64,000 bases of DNA from a bacterium (GTDB lineage Bacteria; Bacillota; Bacilli; Lactobacillales; Streptococcaceae), in NCBI GenBank assembly GCA_905221125.1, contig CAJNBY010000002.1, forward strand, positions 62,001-126,000, given 5' to 3'. A program made the translations under genes and the position numbers. Below the pieces are notes generated by a model. It was given only the letters and a program-made list of their open reading frames with translations. It searched no databases and was not told the DNA's origin. Of the stretch, positions 36,187-49,165 are shown in pieces; position 1 is the stretch's first letter; each line of letters starts with the position of its first letter.

Positions 36187-36222
36187 TAAATAGTATTGTA
36201 TGAAAGTATAAGGTTAGTGTAT

Positions 36223-37446
36223 ATGAAACGTTCTCTCGACTCTAGAGTCGATTATAGTTTGCTCCTGCCAGTATTTTTCCTACTGGTTATTGGTGTGGTA
36301 GCTATTTATATAGCTGTTAGTCATGATTATCCAAATAATATTTTACCCATTTTAGGGCAGCAGGTCGCCTGGATCGCCTTGGGGCTTGTGATTGGTTTTA
36401 TCGTCATGCTCTTTAATACAGAATTTCTTTGGAAAGTGACACCTTTTCTATATATTTTAGGCTTGGGACTCATGGTTCTGCCGATTGTCTTTTATAATCC
36501 AAGCTTGGTTGCATCAACGGGTGCCAAAAACTGGGTATCGGTAAATGGTATTACCTTGTTTCAGCCGTCAGAATTTATGAAGATATCTTATATCCTCATG
36601 TTGGCTCGTGTGATTGTCCAGTTTACCAAAAAACATAAGGAATGGAGGCGCACAGTTCCGCTGGACTTCTTATTGATTTTCTGGATGATTCTCTTTACCA
36701 TTCCAGTCCTAGTTCTTTTGGCACTTCAAAGTGACTTGGGGACGGCTTTGGTTTTTGTGGCTATTTTCTCAGGAATCGTTTTGCTATCAGGAGTTTCTTG
36801 GAAAATTATTATTCCAGTATTTGTGACTGCGGTAACAGGAATTGCTGGATTCTTAGCCATTTTTATCAGCAAGGATGGTCGTGCTTTTCTCCATCAACTG
36901 GGGATGCCGACTTACCAAATCAATCGTATCTTGGCTTGGCTTAATCCATTTGACTTTGCCCAAACAACCACTTACCAACAAGCTCAAGGACAGATTGCCA
37001 TTGGAAGTGGTGGCTTATTTGGTCAAGGTTTTAATGCTTCGAATTTGCTTATTCCAGTTCGTGAGTCGGATATGATTTTCACGGTGATCGCAGAAGATTT
37101 TGGCTTTATTGGTTCTGTCCTTGTTATTGCCCTTTACCTCATGCTCATTTACCGTATGTTGAAGATTACTCTTAAATCAAATAACCAGTTCTATACCTAT
37201 ATTTCCACTGGCTTGATTATGATGTTACTCTTCCACATCTTTGAAAATATCGGCGCTGTGACGGGCTTGCTTCCTTTGACTGGGATTCCACTGCCTTTCA
37301 TTTCGCAAGGAGGATCGGCTATTATCAGTAATTTGATTGGTGTTGGCTTGCTTTTATCGATGAGTTACCAGACTAATCTAGCTGAAGAAAAGAGTGGAAA
37401 AGTCCGATTCAAGCGGAAAAAGGTTGTATTAAAACGAATCAAATAA
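36223..37446 (+). CDS. rodA: SEDS peptidoglycan polymerase RodA
   Basis: A glycosyltransferase of the SEDS family for peripheral (elongation) peptidoglycan synthesis. Ten hydrophobic helices and the conserved segments NWVSVNGITLFQPSEFMKISYILML, LQSDLGTALVF (with the catalytic Asp), AWLNPFDFAQTTTYQQAQGQIAIGSGGLFGQGFN and GLLPLTGIPLPFISQGGSA. The start at 36223 (MKRSLDSRVDYS) gives 407 aa; the in-frame TTG at 36196 is not supported by a Shine-Dalgarno. FtsW is an alternative SEDS assignment, but length and sequence match RodA better. Confidence 0.93.
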   Translation: MKRSLDSRVDYSLLLPVFFLLVIGVVAIYIAVSHDYPNNILPILGQQVAWIALGLVIGFIVMLFNTEFLWKVTPFLYILGLGLMVLPIVFYNPSLVASTGAKNWVSVNGITLFQPSEFMKISYILMLARVIVQFTKKHKEWRRTVPLDFLLIFWMILFTIPVLVLLALQSDLGTALVFVAIFSGIVLLSGVSWKIIIPVFVTAVTGIAGFLAIFISKDGRAFLHQLGMPTYQINRILAWLNPFDFAQTTTYQQAQGQIAIGSGGLFGQGFNASNLLIPVRESDMIFTVIAEDFGFIGSVLVIALYLMLIYRMLKITLKSNNQFYTYISTGLIMMLLFHIFENIGAVTGLLPLTGIPLPFISQGGSAIISNLIGVGLLLSMSYQTNLAEEKSGKVRFKRKKVVLKRIK

Positions 37447-37456
37447 GGAGAAAATC

Positions 37457-38011
37457 ATGGTTAAAGTAGCAGTTATGTTGGCTCAGGGCTTTGAAGAAAT
37501 TGAAGCTTTGACAGTTGTGGATGTTTTGCGTCGTGCCAATATCGCTTGTGATATGGTAGGATTTGAAGAGCAAGTGACAGGTTCGCACGCAATCCAAGTC
37601 AGAGCAGATCGTGTCTTTGATGGTGATTTATCAGACTATGACATGATTGTCCTTCCTGGAGGGATGCCAGGTTCTGCACATTTGCGTGACAATCAGGCCT
37701 TGATTCAAGAATTGCAAAGCTTTGAGCAAGAAGGGAAGAAACTGGCGGCCATTTGTGCAGCGCCAATTGCCCTCAATCAAGCAGGAGTATTGAAAAACAA
37801 GAAGTACACTTGTTATGACGGTGTTCAAGAGCAAATTCTTGATGGTCAATACGTCAAGGAAACAGTAGTGGTAGATGGTCATTTGATAACCAGTCGAGGT
37901 CCATCAACAGCCCTTGCCTTTGCCTACGAGTTGGTGGAGCAGCTGGGAGGGGACGCAGAGACTCTACGAACAGGAATGCTCTATCGAGATGTCTTTGGTA
38001 AAAATCAGTAA
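37457..38011 (+). CDS. DJ-1/PfpI family protein (ThiJ-like)
   Basis: A 184-aa DJ-1 superfamily protein. The nucleophile elbow is AAICAAPIALNQAG with Cys near residue 101, the early Glu is in AQGFEEIEALT, and the conserved SRGPSTALAFAYELVE segment is present. Members include glyoxalases/deglycases and chaperones; activity in streptococci is not firmly established. It is 10 nt after rodA behind AAGGAG and ends at a terminator, so it closes the dinG-rodA unit. Confidence 0.88.
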   Translation: MVKVAVMLAQGFEEIEALTVVDVLRRANIACDMVGFEEQVTGSHAIQVRADRVFDGDLSDYDMIVLPGGMPGSAHLRDNQALIQELQSFEQEGKKLAAICAAPIALNQAGVLKNKKYTCYDGVQEQILDGQYVKETVVVDGHLITSRGPSTALAFAYELVEQLGGDAETLRTGMLYRDVFGKNQ

Positions 38012-38012
38012 A

Positions 38013-38037
38013 ACGGGAGTCAAACTCTCGTTTTTTT
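38013..38037 (+). terminator. Terminator after the DJ-1 family gene
   Basis: ACGGGAGT-CAA-ACTCTCGT stem (one wobble) with seven T. Confidence 0.85.
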
Positions 38038-38080
38038 ATGTGGAAAACTCAGGGAAATCATCGCTTTTTTAACGAAAAAA

Positions 38081-38096
38081 TGGTATAATGAAAGCT
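38081..38096 (+). promoter_or_regulatory. Leaderless-type promoter of the HAD gene (HAD-gyrB operon)
   Basis: TGGTATAAT with the hexamer at 38084-38089; the supported ATG is 7 nt downstream at 38097, and an upstream ATG at 38088 lies inside the -10 itself. Confidence 0.7.
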
Positions 38097-40621
<2,525 letters not shown>

Positions 40622-40702
40622 AAAATCGGGAGAAGTAGTTCCCTTGGTCTAAAAAATATGATATAATCATTACGATTGTTTCAAGTAAAAAAGGAGTTTA
40701 AT

Positions 40703-42430
40703 ATGTCTGCTAGACTAGTAATTTATTTAATAATTGCAGTTGCAGTTTTATTGGTCATTGCCTATGCTATCGCAATCTACGTACGAAAACGCAATGAAAG
40801 TAAATTAGCAATTTTAGAAGAGAAAAAAGAAGAGCTATACAATCTTCCAGTTAATGATGAAGTTGAAGCTGTAAAAAATATGCACTTGATTGGACAAAGT
40901 CAAGTGACTTTCCGTGAATGGAACCAAAAATGGGTTGACCTATCTCTTAACTCTTTTGCCGATATCGAAAATAATCTTTTCGAGGCAGAAGGTTATAACA
41001 ATTCATTCCGTTTTTTTAAGGCTAGTCATCAAATTGACCAAATCGAGAGCCAAATTACCTTGATTGAAGAAGATATTGCGGCAATTCGCAATGCATTGGC
41101 AGATTTGGAGAAACAAGAGTCTAAAAATAGTGGACGTGTTCTTCATACCTTGGACTTGTTTGAAGAGTTGCAACACCGGGTTGCTGATCATTCTGAAGAA
41201 TATGGACAAGGTTTGTCTGAAATCGAAAAACAATTGGAAAATATCCAATCAGAGTTTTCTCAGTTTGTAACTTTAAACTCGTCTGGTGACCCAGTAGAAG
41301 CTGCTGTGATTTTGGATAATGCTGAAAATCATATCTTGGCTTTGACACATATTGTTGATCGTATACCAGCAGTTGTAACAACATTATCTAAAGAGCTACC
41401 TGATCAGTTGGAAGATTTAGAAGATGGCTACCGTAAGCTTTTAGATGCTAATTATCATTTTGCTGAAACGGATATCGAAGCTCGTTTCCAATTGCTTCAT
41501 GAAGCTCTCAAGAAAAATCATGAGAATATTGCGCAACTAGAATTGGATAATGCCGAGTACGAAAATACTCAAATCCAAGAAGAGATTAATGCACTTTACG
41601 ATATCTTTACAAGAGAAATTGCGGCACAGAAAGTGGTAGAAGGTTTAGTAGCAACACTTCCTACTTATCTGCAACACATGAAGGAAAATAATGCTTTATT
41701 GATAGAAGATATTGAGCGTTTGAGTAAGAACTATTTACTTTCTGAGTCAGATGCAAGTCATGTTCGTCGTTTACAGGGTGAATTAGAAAACTTTGAGACT
41801 GCTATTGTTGAGGCAACTTCAAATCAAGATGAACCAACTCAAGCTTATTCAATTCTTGAAGAAAATCTTGAATCTTTACAGGAAAATCTTAAAGAGATTG
41901 AAGATGAACAGATTTCAGTTAGTGAACGTCTTGCACGAATTGAGAAAGATGATATCAATGCACGTCAAAAGGCAAATGTATATGTTAATCGTCTCCATAC
42001 AATCAAGAGATATATGGAAAAACGGAACCTACCTGGTATTCCACAAACTTTCTTGAAGTTATTCTTTACAGCAAGTAATAATACGGAAGATTTAATGGCT
42101 GAATTAGAACAAAAATTGGTCAATATAGAGTCAGTTAACCGTGTTTTGGAAATTGCAACGAATGATATGGAAGCTTTAGAAACGGAAACTTATAATATTG
42201 TTCAGTATGCAACTTTGACAGAGCAACTCTTACAATATTCGAACCGTTACCGCTCATTTGATGAACGCATTCAAGAAGCCTTTAATGAAGCTTTGGACAT
42301 TTTTGAGAAAGAATTTGATTATCACGCTTCATTTGACAAGATTTCTCAAGCATTGGAAGTGGCAGAGCCTGGTGTAACCAACCGTTTTGTTACTTCATAT
42401 GAAAAAACACGTGAGACAATTCGTTTCTAA
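40703..42430 (+). CDS. ezrA: Septation ring formation regulator EzrA
   Basis: A membrane-anchored division protein that binds FtsZ and penicillin-binding proteins. One N-terminal transmembrane helix (LVIYLIIAVAVLLVIAYAIAIYV) followed by about 540 residues of spectrin-like helical repeats (NRLHTIKRYMEKRNLPGIPQTFLKLFF, SNRYRSFDERIQEAF). Start ATG 40703 with AAGGAG; 575 aa as in pneumococcus. An extended -10 (TGATATAAT) lies about 40 nt upstream, and a perfect-stem terminator follows. Confidence 0.96.
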   Translation: MSARLVIYLIIAVAVLLVIAYAIAIYVRKRNESKLAILEEKKEELYNLPVNDEVEAVKNMHLIGQSQVTFREWNQKWVDLSLNSFADIENNLFEAEGYNNSFRFFKASHQIDQIESQITLIEEDIAAIRNALADLEKQESKNSGRVLHTLDLFEELQHRVADHSEEYGQGLSEIEKQLENIQSEFSQFVTLNSSGDPVEAAVILDNAENHILALTHIVDRIPAVVTTLSKELPDQLEDLEDGYRKLLDANYHFAETDIEARFQLLHEALKKNHENIAQLELDNAEYENTQIQEEINALYDIFTREIAAQKVVEGLVATLPTYLQHMKENNALLIEDIERLSKNYLLSESDASHVRRLQGELENFETAIVEATSNQDEPTQAYSILEENLESLQENLKEIEDEQISVSERLARIEKDDINARQKANVYVNRLHTIKRYMEKRNLPGIPQTFLKLFFTASNNTEDLMAELEQKLVNIESVNRVLEIATNDMEALETETYNIVQYATLTEQLLQYSNRYRSFDERIQEAFNEALDIFEKEFDYHASFDKISQALEVAEPGVTNRFVTSYEKTRETIRF

Positions 42431-42437
42431 AATAATA

Positions 42438-42478
42438 AAAAGATTTGGTTTTGTGAGAAGCAGAACCAAATCTTTTTT
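42438..42478 (+). terminator. ezrA terminator
   Basis: AAAAGATTTGGTT / AACCAAATCTTTT long stem with six T. Confidence 0.9.
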
Positions 42479-42603
42479 ATTATTTGTCTATAAAATCTTG
42501 TATGATAAGATCTCAAGATAAAAAATTGGAGACGATTTAAAAAGCAAGTCAGAACCTATGTTTGGTCTATAAGGTTCAATAGCTTTCTAATCTCTCCAAA
42601 ATT

Positions 42604-42903
42604 TTATTTGATTGGAATCGAAATCCCAATTAATTTTTCTGAGTAGAGGGTTTTGATATTGGCCTCATCAATAGAGTCCTTATCAATTTTACGTTTCAAG
42701 AAAAACTCTTGGATGGCTTCGATTTCGGTTTCGCGAATAGCACGGTGTTTATTTGAAATGAGGATTTCATAGTGAAGCGGAGCTTGGGTAAAAATAACAT
42801 CAGTATTTCCAGCAGAATAGACCTCAACAAGGGTTGCATCTGTACTCTCTAGCTGGCTTTTTACAAGTTGCGAGTGTGAGTTTGTCGTATTGATAAGCTT
42901 CAT
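42604..42903 (-). CDS. DUF1827 family protein
   Basis: A 99-aa cytosolic protein of a Lactobacillales family without known function. MKLINTTNSHSQLVKSQLE and ISNKHRAIRETEIEAIQEFFLKRK match the family as I recall. No catalytic motif, no membrane segment. GGAGG lies before the start, and the gene stands alone, with a BOX repeat upstream (42964) that separates it from the NUDIX gene. Confidence 0.75.
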   Translation of the reverse strand: MKLINTTNSHSQLVKSQLESTDATLVEVYSAGNTDVIFTQAPLHYEILISNKHRAIRETEIEAIQEFFLKRKIDKDSIDEANIKTLYSEKLIGISIPIK

Positions 42904-42963
42904 AACATTTCCTCCGATTTTCTAATTCTATTATAGCACTTTTTAAATAAAGTAGCTTGATTT

Positions 42964-43114
42964 ATACTCAATGAAAATCAAAGAGCAAACTAGGAAGCTA
43001 GCCGCAGGTTGCTCAAAACACAGTTTTGAGGTTGTAGATAAGACTGACGAAGTCAGTGACTATATCTACGGCAAGGCGAAGCTGACGTGGTTTGAAGAGA
43101 TTTTCGAAGAATAT
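42964..43114 (-). repeat. BOX element (boxC-boxB-boxA read on +)
   Basis: Complete-looking copy: boxC complement from 42964, boxB with the palindromic CACAGTTTTGAGG and GACGAAGTC parts, then boxA with CTACGGCAAGGCGAAGCTGACG, almost identical to the classic BOX-A1R primer site, ending TTTTCGAAGAATAT. The stop codon of the NUDIX gene (43114-43116, minus) begins on its last base. Confidence 0.93.
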
Positions 43115-43566
43115 TAGTCAATCTTATGCTGTTTTTTCCAAGATTGGATGGCCCATTTATGGCTACCACGTTTGAGGTTTTCAATAGCCTCGTCAATAGG
43201 GAACCAGGCGATATGATTAAAGTCTTCTAGTGGTTTTTGAACTTCCTTGAAAGAAGTCGCTTCATAGAGGTAGGCAGGATTGTAGTAGTAGGTATCACGG
43301 TGGCGAGAGTAGAAATATTCATCAGCTTGTCCGTAATAGGTACCAATTTCAGCTGTGAAGCCAAGTTCTTCAATCAATTCACGCTTTAGGGCCTCCTGAT
43401 GATTTTCACCTGCTTCAATTTCGCCACCTGGTAAGAACCAAGCGCCATTAGGCGCTTGAACAAGAACAATTTGTTTTTGTTCAGCGTCAGGGATAACTGC
43501 ATACACTCCATAGCGTGCAACATAGTCTGTATTTGCTTTTTTTTCTCCGAAAGTTGGGTTTGCCAT
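43114..43566 (-). CDS. NUDIX hydrolase
   Basis: A 150-aa NUDIX protein. The box is GEIEAGEN...RELIEELGF (about residues 50-72), preceded by NGAWFLPGGE. Central segments TYYYNPAYLYEATSF and DFNHIAWFPIDEAIENLKRGSH are typical of MutT/diadenosine-type streptococcal enzymes; substrate unknown. The start at 43566 (MANPTFGEKK) has GAGGA upstream and is preferred to a longer frame from 43629. A minus-strand promoter TTGACA-17-TAAGAT lies at 43601-43629. The C-terminus runs to the border of a BOX repeat. Confidence 0.85.
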   Translation of the reverse strand: MANPTFGEKKANTDYVARYGVYAVIPDAEQKQIVLVQAPNGAWFLPGGEIEAGENHQEALKRELIEELGFTAEIGTYYGQADEYFYSRHRDTYYYNPAYLYEATSFKEVQKPLEDFNHIAWFPIDEAIENLKRGSHKWAIQSWKKQHKID

Positions 43567-43649
43567 TGCATTTTCCTCATTATCTATTATCTTTATTATT
43601 ATCTTAATGGACAAAGGCCGAGCTGTCAAGAAATTACAGTTATTTTAGT

Positions 43650-43679
43650 AAAAAAGAAGCAGAAAATTTTCATTTTCTA
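43650..43679 (-). terminator. clpE terminator
   Basis: AGAAAAT-TTTC-ATTTTCT hairpin, with an A-run on + that is a T-run for clpE transcription. Confidence 0.7.
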
Positions 43680-43696
43680 CTCCTTTTCTATAGGAT

Positions 43697-45955
43697 TTAT
43701 TTTTCTGTTTCAGAAATTTTCACTTCAGCTTTTTTGGCAGACTTAATTTGAATCTTGCCCTTGCTGGTCATAACTGCCTTGAGGTCTTTTTCGCTTGGAT
43801 TTTCAAGGTAGTAGTCAGTGATTGCGTCCTCAATATAGTCTTGAATAGTACGACGAAGTGGGCGAGCTCCCATTTTTGGATCATAACCGAGGTCAACCAA
43901 TTTTTCCTTGACCTTGTCTGTCACATCTAAATGAATGTTGTTGCTGGAGAGTCGCTTGTTAACATCAGCTAGCATGAGCTCGACAATCTGAAGGAGATTA
44001 TCCTTGCTGAGAGCTTTGAACTCGATGATGCCGTCAAAACGGTTCATAAACTCTGGGCTAAAGAAGTTACCGAGTTCACCGAGAACAGAGTTGGTACGTC
44101 CTTCGCGAGCTGCCCCGAAACCAACGCTGGCTTCGGCCTTACCTGTACCTGCATTTGAGGTCATGATAATAATGGCATCCTTAAAGCTGACGGTACGTCC
44201 TTGCCCATCTGTCAAACGACCATCATCCAAGACTTGAAGGAACATGTGCATAACATCAGGGTGAGCTTTTTCCACTTCATCGAGAAGGATGAGAGAATAT
44301 GGATTGCGACGAACTTTTTCAGTTAATTGCCCAGCCTCATCATAGCCAACATAACCTGGAGGGGCTCCGACCAACTTAGCTACACTGTGTTTTTCCATGT
44401 ATTCACTCATGTCAAAGCGAATCATGCTGTCAGCAGAACCAAAGAGTTCGATGGCTAGTTGTTTGGAAAGTTCTGTCTTACCGACACCAGTTGGGCCAAC
44501 AAAGAGGAAGCTTCCGATGGGGCGATTAGGAGTCCCAAGTCCAACACGATTACGGCGAATAGCCTTGGCAATCTTATCGACAGCATCGTCTTGTCCAATA
44601 ACATGAGATTTGAGGTCTTCGGCTAGATGGATGAGTTGAGATTGTTCTTTCTCTTTCAAATCCCCAACAGGGATGTTGGTTTTCTGCTCTATAATGTGCT
44701 CAATGGTTTTCTCACTGATGATAGGAGTATCTTGGTCCGTAACCTTTTTCTTTTGCATTTCCTTATATTTAGCAATCTGATCACGGAAGTAGGCAGCCTT
44801 TTCAAAATCTTCCTCTCGTGTAGCCTGAGATTTGAGATTTTCAGCCTCAATCAATCGCTGATCAATCACTTTAGGATCTACAAAATTTAAGGTCAAGTTC
44901 ATCTTAGAACCTGCTTCATCTAAGAGGTCAATGGCCTTGTCAGGCAAGAAGCGATCTTGGATGTAGCGATTGGAAAGAGTTGCAGCTGCTTCAATTGCGG
45001 CATCGGTATACTGAACGTGATGGTAGTCTTCGTATTTCTTTTGAATCCCTTTGAGGATAGTGATTGTTTCTTCCACTGTTGGCTCATCCACCTTAACGGG
45101 TTGCATACGACGCTCTAGGGCAGCATCTTTTTCAATGATACGGTATTCATTGAGGGTAGTAGCACCGACCAATTGTAGTTCCCCACGAGCAAGGGCTGGC
45201 TTGAGGATATTTCCTGCGTCCATATTGCCATCGCCCGCAGAACCAGCACCGACAATTTCATGGATTTCATCTATAAAGAGGATGATGTCCTCACGTTTGC
45301 GAATTTCTTCCATGAGTTTTTGCATGCGTTCTTCAAATTGTCCACGGATACCCGTTCCTTGAACCAAGCTAACCACATCTAGACGGATGACCTGTTTACC
45401 TTGAAGTTTATGTGGAACATCACCATCAACGATTTTTTGAGCTAGACCTTCGACAACGGCAGTTTTTCCGACACCAGGTTCACCGATAAGAACAGGATTA
45501 TTCTTGGTTCTACGATTGAGAATCTCAATGACACGGATAATCTCATCGTCGCGCCCAATAACAGGGTCAATATCTCCACGACGGGCAATCTCAGTTACGT
45601 TGATACCAAATTCTTCTAGCAGGCCTTTTTCTTGGCTAGGAGGCGGAGTTTGGGCAGATCCACGATTTTGGGAACCATAACCGCCGTTTCCACCGTAACC
45701 TCCACCTGATTGGGTTGGGGGAATAGGAGGAGTGTTGTTAGAAGGTCTGAAATTGTTTAGATCATTGAAGAAATCACCAAAGGGATCGAAGTCACGATTA
45801 TTTAGATCTGTCATTCCTTTAAAGAGACTGTTGTTAGGATCAGTCTTGATAATCTTGTAGCAGTTTTGACAGAGGTCAATTTGTTTTTGTTTTCCATTGA
45901 GATTGGTGTAAAGATGAATTGTTGAGTCGTTGATTTTACAGTTTTGACAAAGCAT
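43697..45955 (-). CDS. clpE: ATP-dependent Clp protease ATPase subunit ClpE
   Basis: An AAA+ unfoldase feeding ClpP. N-terminal zinc finger with Cys3, Cys6, Cys29 and Cys32 is the ClpE hallmark; a Gly/Asn-rich linker (about 75-105) follows. AAA-1: Walker [20 protein letters not shown]. The middle region has a UVR-like segment [25 protein letters not shown]-2: [20 protein letters not shown]. The 752-aa length is right. A CtsR operator lies in the leader, so heat and protein-damage stress should derepress it. Monocistronic. Confidence 0.97.
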   Translation of the reverse strand: MLCQNCKINDSTIHLYTNLNGKQKQIDLCQNCYKIIKTDPNNSLFKGMTDLNNRDFDPFGDFFNDLNNFRPSNNTPPIPPTQSGGGYGGNGGYGSQNRGSAQTPPPSQEKGLLEEFGINVTEIARRGDIDPVIGRDDEIIRVIEILNRRTKNNPVLIGEPGVGKTAVVEGLAQKIVDGDVPHKLQGKQVIRLDVVSLVQGTGIRGQFEERMQKLMEEIRKREDIILFIDEIHEIVGAGSAGDGNMDAGNILKPALARGELQLVGATTLNEYRIIEKDAALERRMQPVKVDEPTVEETITILKGIQKKYEDYHHVQYTDAAIEAAATLSNRYIQDRFLPDKAIDLLDEAGSKMNLTLNFVDPKVIDQRLIEAENLKSQATREEDFEKAAYFRDQIAKYKEMQKKKVTDQDTPIISEKTIEHIIEQKTNIPVGDLKEKEQSQLIHLAEDLKSHVIGQDDAVDKIAKAIRRNRVGLGTPNRPIGSFLFVGPTGVGKTELSKQLAIELFGSADSMIRFDMSEYMEKHSVAKLVGAPPGYVGYDEAGQLTEKVRRNPYSLILLDEVEKAHPDVMHMFLQVLDDGRLTDGQGRTVSFKDAIIIMTSNAGTGKAEASVGFGAAREGRTNSVLGELGNFFSPEFMNRFDGIIEFKALSKDNLLQIVELMLADVNKRLSSNNIHLDVTDKVKEKLVDLGYDPKMGARPLRRTIQDYIEDAITDYYLENPSEKDLKAVMTSKGKIQIKSAKKAEVKISETEK

Positions 45956-45995
45956 ACATCTACCTCATTTCTTTCTTTAGCCTGACCTGTTTAAA

Positions 45996-46053
45996 GGTCA
46001 AAAATAGTCAAATTTCTATACTCTCATTATAACAGGATTGGGGTGTAAAGCAA
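45996..46053 (-). promoter_or_regulatory. clpE promoter with CtsR heptad operator
   Basis: GGTCAAA-AAT-AGTCAAA at 45996-46012 matches the CtsR direct repeat. The minus-strand promoter is TTGCTT-16-TATAAT (hexamers at 46048-46053 and 46026-46031), so the operator covers the start of transcription. Confidence 0.85.
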
Positions 46054-46112
46054 GTAAAAAGATTGCAGCTTTGAGAAGTTGTTACAATGAAAATCTTTGT
46101 AAATTTGGACTA

Positions 46113-46147
46113 TAAAAAAATCCTATTTGTGAGACAAAAAGGATTTT
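46113..46147 (-). terminator. Terminator of the DUF1797 gene
   Basis: AAAATCCT / AGGATTTT with inner TTTGT/ACAAA pairing; T-rich on the minus strand. Confidence 0.75.
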
Positions 46148-46184
46148 GGTTAGACATGCAAGGACAATCCCAGCTTGTTTTAGA

Positions 46185-46415
46185 TTAGTAGAGAAGTTCG
46201 TAAATCTCCATTGCAATCAAGTCAATGCTATCAAAAGTATACGTTTCGCGAGCTTCTACATCACGAAGGGTAAAGATTGATCCGTTTTCTTCGTCGTGGC
46301 TGTATGCAACTTCTGCAACAACAACTCCTTCGCGTTCAAAATTACGTTTTAAATTTCCGCCGTCTTTTGCCATTGCTTCAAGGCGGTTGATGATTCTAAC
46401 CAAATGTGATTCCAT
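46185..46415 (-). CDS. DUF1797 family protein (YkuJ-like)
   Basis: A 76-aa protein; VRIINRLEAMAKDGGNLKRNFEREG and VEARETYTFDSIDLIAMEIYELL are family features. Structures of the family show a small alpha/beta dimer without known activity. AAGGAG precedes the start. It stands alone between the clpE promoter and the amino-acid transporter operon; in pneumococcus the same small gene sits next to clpE. Confidence 0.85.
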   Translation of the reverse strand: MESHLVRIINRLEAMAKDGGNLKRNFEREGVVVAEVAYSHDEENGSIFTLRDVEARETYTFDSIDLIAMEIYELLY

Positions 46416-46605
46416 TTTGATTCTCCTTCATTTCTTATCGTTACTATTTTACCATAAAGGAGGCCAACTTGACTAGAAAAAACTAAGATTTCTCGCTAAT
46501 TCTACTAGCTTAAAGTTTTTTTGAATAAATCGGATAAAAGGTTTGAATTTTAATTCAATACATGTTATAATCATACAGTATTCTATTTTAGAAAGCAGTG
46601 TGACT

Positions 46606-47289
46606 ATGAATTTTTCTTTTTTACCTAAGTATTTACCTTATTTTAACTACGGGGCTGTTGTGACGGTTCTCATTTCTATCTGTGTTGTCTTTTTGGGAAC
46701 TATTTTGGGTGTTGTCTTGGCTTTTGGGCAACGTTCAAAGTTTAAACCGCTTGTTTGGCTCGCCAACTTGTACGTTTGGATTTTCCGTGGGACACCGATG
46801 ATGGTTCAGATTATGATTGCCTTTGCTCTTATGCATATCAATGCTCCGACTATTCAGGTTGGGATTTTGGGTGTTGATCTTTCTCGCTTGATTCCAGGGA
46901 TTTTGATTATCTCTATGAACAGTGGTGCGTATGTTTCTGAGACTGTTCGTGCCGGAATCAATGCGGTTCCAAAAGGTCAGCTAGAGGCGGCTTATTCGCT
47001 AGGGATTCGTCCTAAAAATGCGATGCGCTATGTGATTTTGCCACAAGCAATCAAAAATATCTTGCCAGCATTGGGGAACGAATTTATCACCATTATCAAG
47101 GATAGTTCCCTCTTATCAGCTATTGGTGTTATGGAGTTGTGGAATGGGGCTACAACAGTTTCTACAACAACCTATCTACCTTTAACACCACTTTTATTTG
47201 CAGCCTTTTACTACTTAATTATGACTTCTATTTTGACAGTGGCCTTGAAAGCTTTTGAAAAACGTATGGGACAAGGAGATAAGAAATAA
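46606..47289 (+). CDS. Amino-acid ABC transporter permease (His/Glu/Gln/Arg type)
   Basis: A 227-aa HisM-like permease with about five membrane helices. The EAA loop that contacts the ATPase is [23 protein letters not shown] (about residues 128-150), and [12 protein letters not shown] is the N-terminal conserved segment. The start at 46606 (MNFSFLPKY) is preferred; Shine-Dalgarno is weak (GAAAG). An extended -10 TGTTATAAT lies at 46562-46570. Its last base overlaps the ATPase gene start. No solute-binding protein gene is adjacent, so the pair must use one encoded elsewhere. Confidence 0.92.
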   Translation: MNFSFLPKYLPYFNYGAVVTVLISICVVFLGTILGVVLAFGQRSKFKPLVWLANLYVWIFRGTPMMVQIMIAFALMHINAPTIQVGILGVDLSRLIPGILIISMNSGAYVSETVRAGINAVPKGQLEAAYSLGIRPKNAMRYVILPQAIKNILPALGNEFITIIKDSSLLSAIGVMELWNGATTVSTTTYLPLTPLLFAAFYYLIMTSILTVALKAFEKRMGQGDKK

Positions 47290-48023
47290 TGACAGAAACC
47301 TTGATAAAAATTGAAAATTTACATAAATCATTTGGAAAGAATGAAGTATTGAAGGGCATCAACCTCGAGATTAAAAGAGGAGAAGTTGTCGTTATCATTG
47401 GTCCTTCAGGAAGTGGGAAATCTACCTTGCTTCGCTCTATGAATTTGTTGGAAGAAGCAACCAAGGGGAAGGTTATCTTTGAGGGAGTCGATATTACGGA
47501 CAAGAAGAATGACCTCTTTGCCATGCGTGAGAAGATGGGGATGGTTTTCCAACAATTTAACCTCTTTCCTAATATGACTGTGATGGAAAATATTACCTTG
47601 TCACCTATCAAGACCAAAGGTGAAAGCAAGGCAGTTGCTGAGAAGAGAGCCCAAGAGCTGTTGGAAAAAGTTGGTTTACCAGATAAGGCAACTGCTTATC
47701 CACAGAGTTTGTCAGGTGGCCAGCAACAACGGATTGCCATCGCGCGTGGTTTGGCAATGGAACCAGATGTTTTGCTCTTTGATGAGCCGACTTCAGCCTT
47801 GGACCCTGAGATGGTTGGAGAAGTTCTGGCTGTTATGCAAGACCTAGCCAAGTCAGGAATGACTATGGTTATCGTAACACATGAGATGGGATTTGCCCGT
47901 GAGGTGGCAGACCGTGTCATTTTTATGGCAGACGGTGTGGTTGTTGAAGACGGAACACCTGAACAGATTTTTGAACAAACCCAAGAACAACGGACGAAAG
48001 ACTTCTTGAGTAAGGTTTTATAA
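47289..48023 (+). CDS. Amino-acid ABC transporter ATPase (GlnQ-like)
   Basis: The 244-aa ATPase for the upstream permease. Walker [10 protein letters not shown] (about 35-43), [18 protein letters not shown], signature [15 protein letters not shown], Walker [14 protein letters not shown], and TKDFLSKVL at the end, all typical of polar-amino-acid importers. Start ATG overlaps the permease stop (TAATG). A terminator lies about 30 nt downstream. Confidence 0.94.
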   Translation: MTETLIKIENLHKSFGKNEVLKGINLEIKRGEVVVIIGPSGSGKSTLLRSMNLLEEATKGKVIFEGVDITDKKNDLFAMREKMGMVFQQFNLFPNMTVMENITLSPIKTKGESKAVAEKRAQELLEKVGLPDKATAYPQSLSGGQQQRIAIARGLAMEPDVLLFDEPTSALDPEMVGEVLAVMQDLAKSGMTMVIVTHEMGFAREVADRVIFMADGVVVEDGTPEQIFEQTQEQRTKDFLSKVL

Positions 48024-48054
48024 TCTATTTTAAAATTTCAAGACAAGATTAGTG

Positions 48055-48077
48055 AAAAGCTCGACCTGAGCTTTTTC
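48055..48077 (+). terminator. Terminator of the amino-acid ABC operon
   Basis: AAAAGCTC / GAGCTTTT with a short loop and T-run. Confidence 0.82.
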
Positions 48078-48176
48078 TTATAGTTTGAAACTATAGGATT
48101 GCCTAGGAAAGAAGTGTTAGAGGGTACTAGCAGTTTTTGGTATAATGGAAGATATTTGAAAGAAAAGAGAATTGAT

Positions 48177-49034
48177 ATGACACAGATTATTGATGGGAAA
48201 GCTTTAGCGGCCAAATTGCAGGGGCAGTTGACTGAAAAGACTGCAAAACTAAAAGAAGAAACAGGTCTAGTACCTGGTTTGGTAGTGATTTTGGTTGGGG
48301 ACAATCCAGCCAGCCAAGTCTACGTTCGCAACAAGGAACGTTCTGCCCTTGCGGCTGGTTTCCGAAGCGAAGTAGTGCGAGTTCCAGAGACCATTACCCA
48401 AGCGGAATTGTTAGACCTGATTGCTAAATACAATCAAGATTCAGCTTGGCATGGGATTTTGGTTCAGTTGCCTTTACCAAAGCACATTGATGAAGAGGCA
48501 GTTCTATTGGCTATTAACCCAGAAAAGGATGTGGATGGTTTTCATCCTCTAAATATGGGCCGTCTTTGGTCTGGTCATCCAGTCATGATTCCATCAACAC
48601 CTGCAGGGATTATGGAGATGTTTCATGAATATGGAATCGATTTAGAAGGTAAAAATGCGGTCGTCATCGGTCGTTCAAACATTGTTGGAAAACCCATGGC
48701 CCAGCTTCTTTTGGCTAAGAATGCAACAGTGACCTTGACCCACTCACGGACTCATAATCTCGATAAGGTTGCTGCAAAAGCGGATATTCTTGTGGTCGCA
48801 ATCGGTCGTGCCAAATTTGTGACTCCTGACTTTGTTAAACCAGGTGCGGTAGTCATTGACGTTGGGATGAACCGCGATGAAAATGGCAAGCTCTGTGGGG
48901 ATGTTGATTATGATGCGGTTGCACCACTTGCTAGCCATATCACACCAGTGCCTGGAGGTGTCGGCCCTATGACCATTACTATGCTAATGGAGCAAACTTA
49001 TCAAGCAGCAGTTCGGACATTGGATAGAAAATAA
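48177..49034 (+). CDS. folD: Methylenetetrahydrofolate dehydrogenase/cyclohydrolase
   Basis: A bifunctional enzyme interconverting 5,10-methylene-THF and 10-formyl-[20 protein letters not shown] contains the catalytic Tyr-Lys region, [17 protein letters not shown] and [17 protein letters not shown] are the two FolD signatures, and [18 protein letters not shown] is near the C-terminus. The start at 48177 ([11 protein letters not shown]) gives the normal 285 aa; a longer frame from 48099 begins upstream of the TGGTATAAT promoter (about 48137-48145) and is not expressed as such. Confidence 0.97.
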   Translation: MTQIIDGKALAAKLQGQLTEKTAKLKEETGLVPGLVVILVGDNPASQVYVRNKERSALAAGFRSEVVRVPETITQAELLDLIAKYNQDSAWHGILVQLPLPKHIDEEAVLLAINPEKDVDGFHPLNMGRLWSGHPVMIPSTPAGIMEMFHEYGIDLEGKNAVVIGRSNIVGKPMAQLLLAKNATVTLTHSRTHNLDKVAAKADILVVAIGRAKFVTPDFVKPGAVVIDVGMNRDENGKLCGDVDYDAVAPLASHITPVPGGVGPMTITMLMEQTYQAAVRTLDRK

Positions 49035-49115
49035 GAGAAAGAATTTGCTGAAGATAGTGTATTTTCAATAGCTATATCTAAAATGGCATACAATAGTTGT
49101 AAAAATAAGATTATC

Positions 49116-49139
49116 AAAGGAGGTCTGCGCCTCTTTTTT
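49116..49139 (+). terminator. folD terminator
   Basis: AAAGGAGG / CCTCTTTT with loop TCTGCG. The TATAAT of the next gene (49144-49149) follows within 5 nt. Confidence 0.82.
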
Positions 49140-49165
49140 GTTGTATAATGGAGTGAGGTGATTAG

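Noticed and set aside
36196..36222. Extended N-terminus of RodA from TTG 36196
   Set aside because: No Shine-Dalgarno, and the protein is known to begin MKRSLDSRVDYS.
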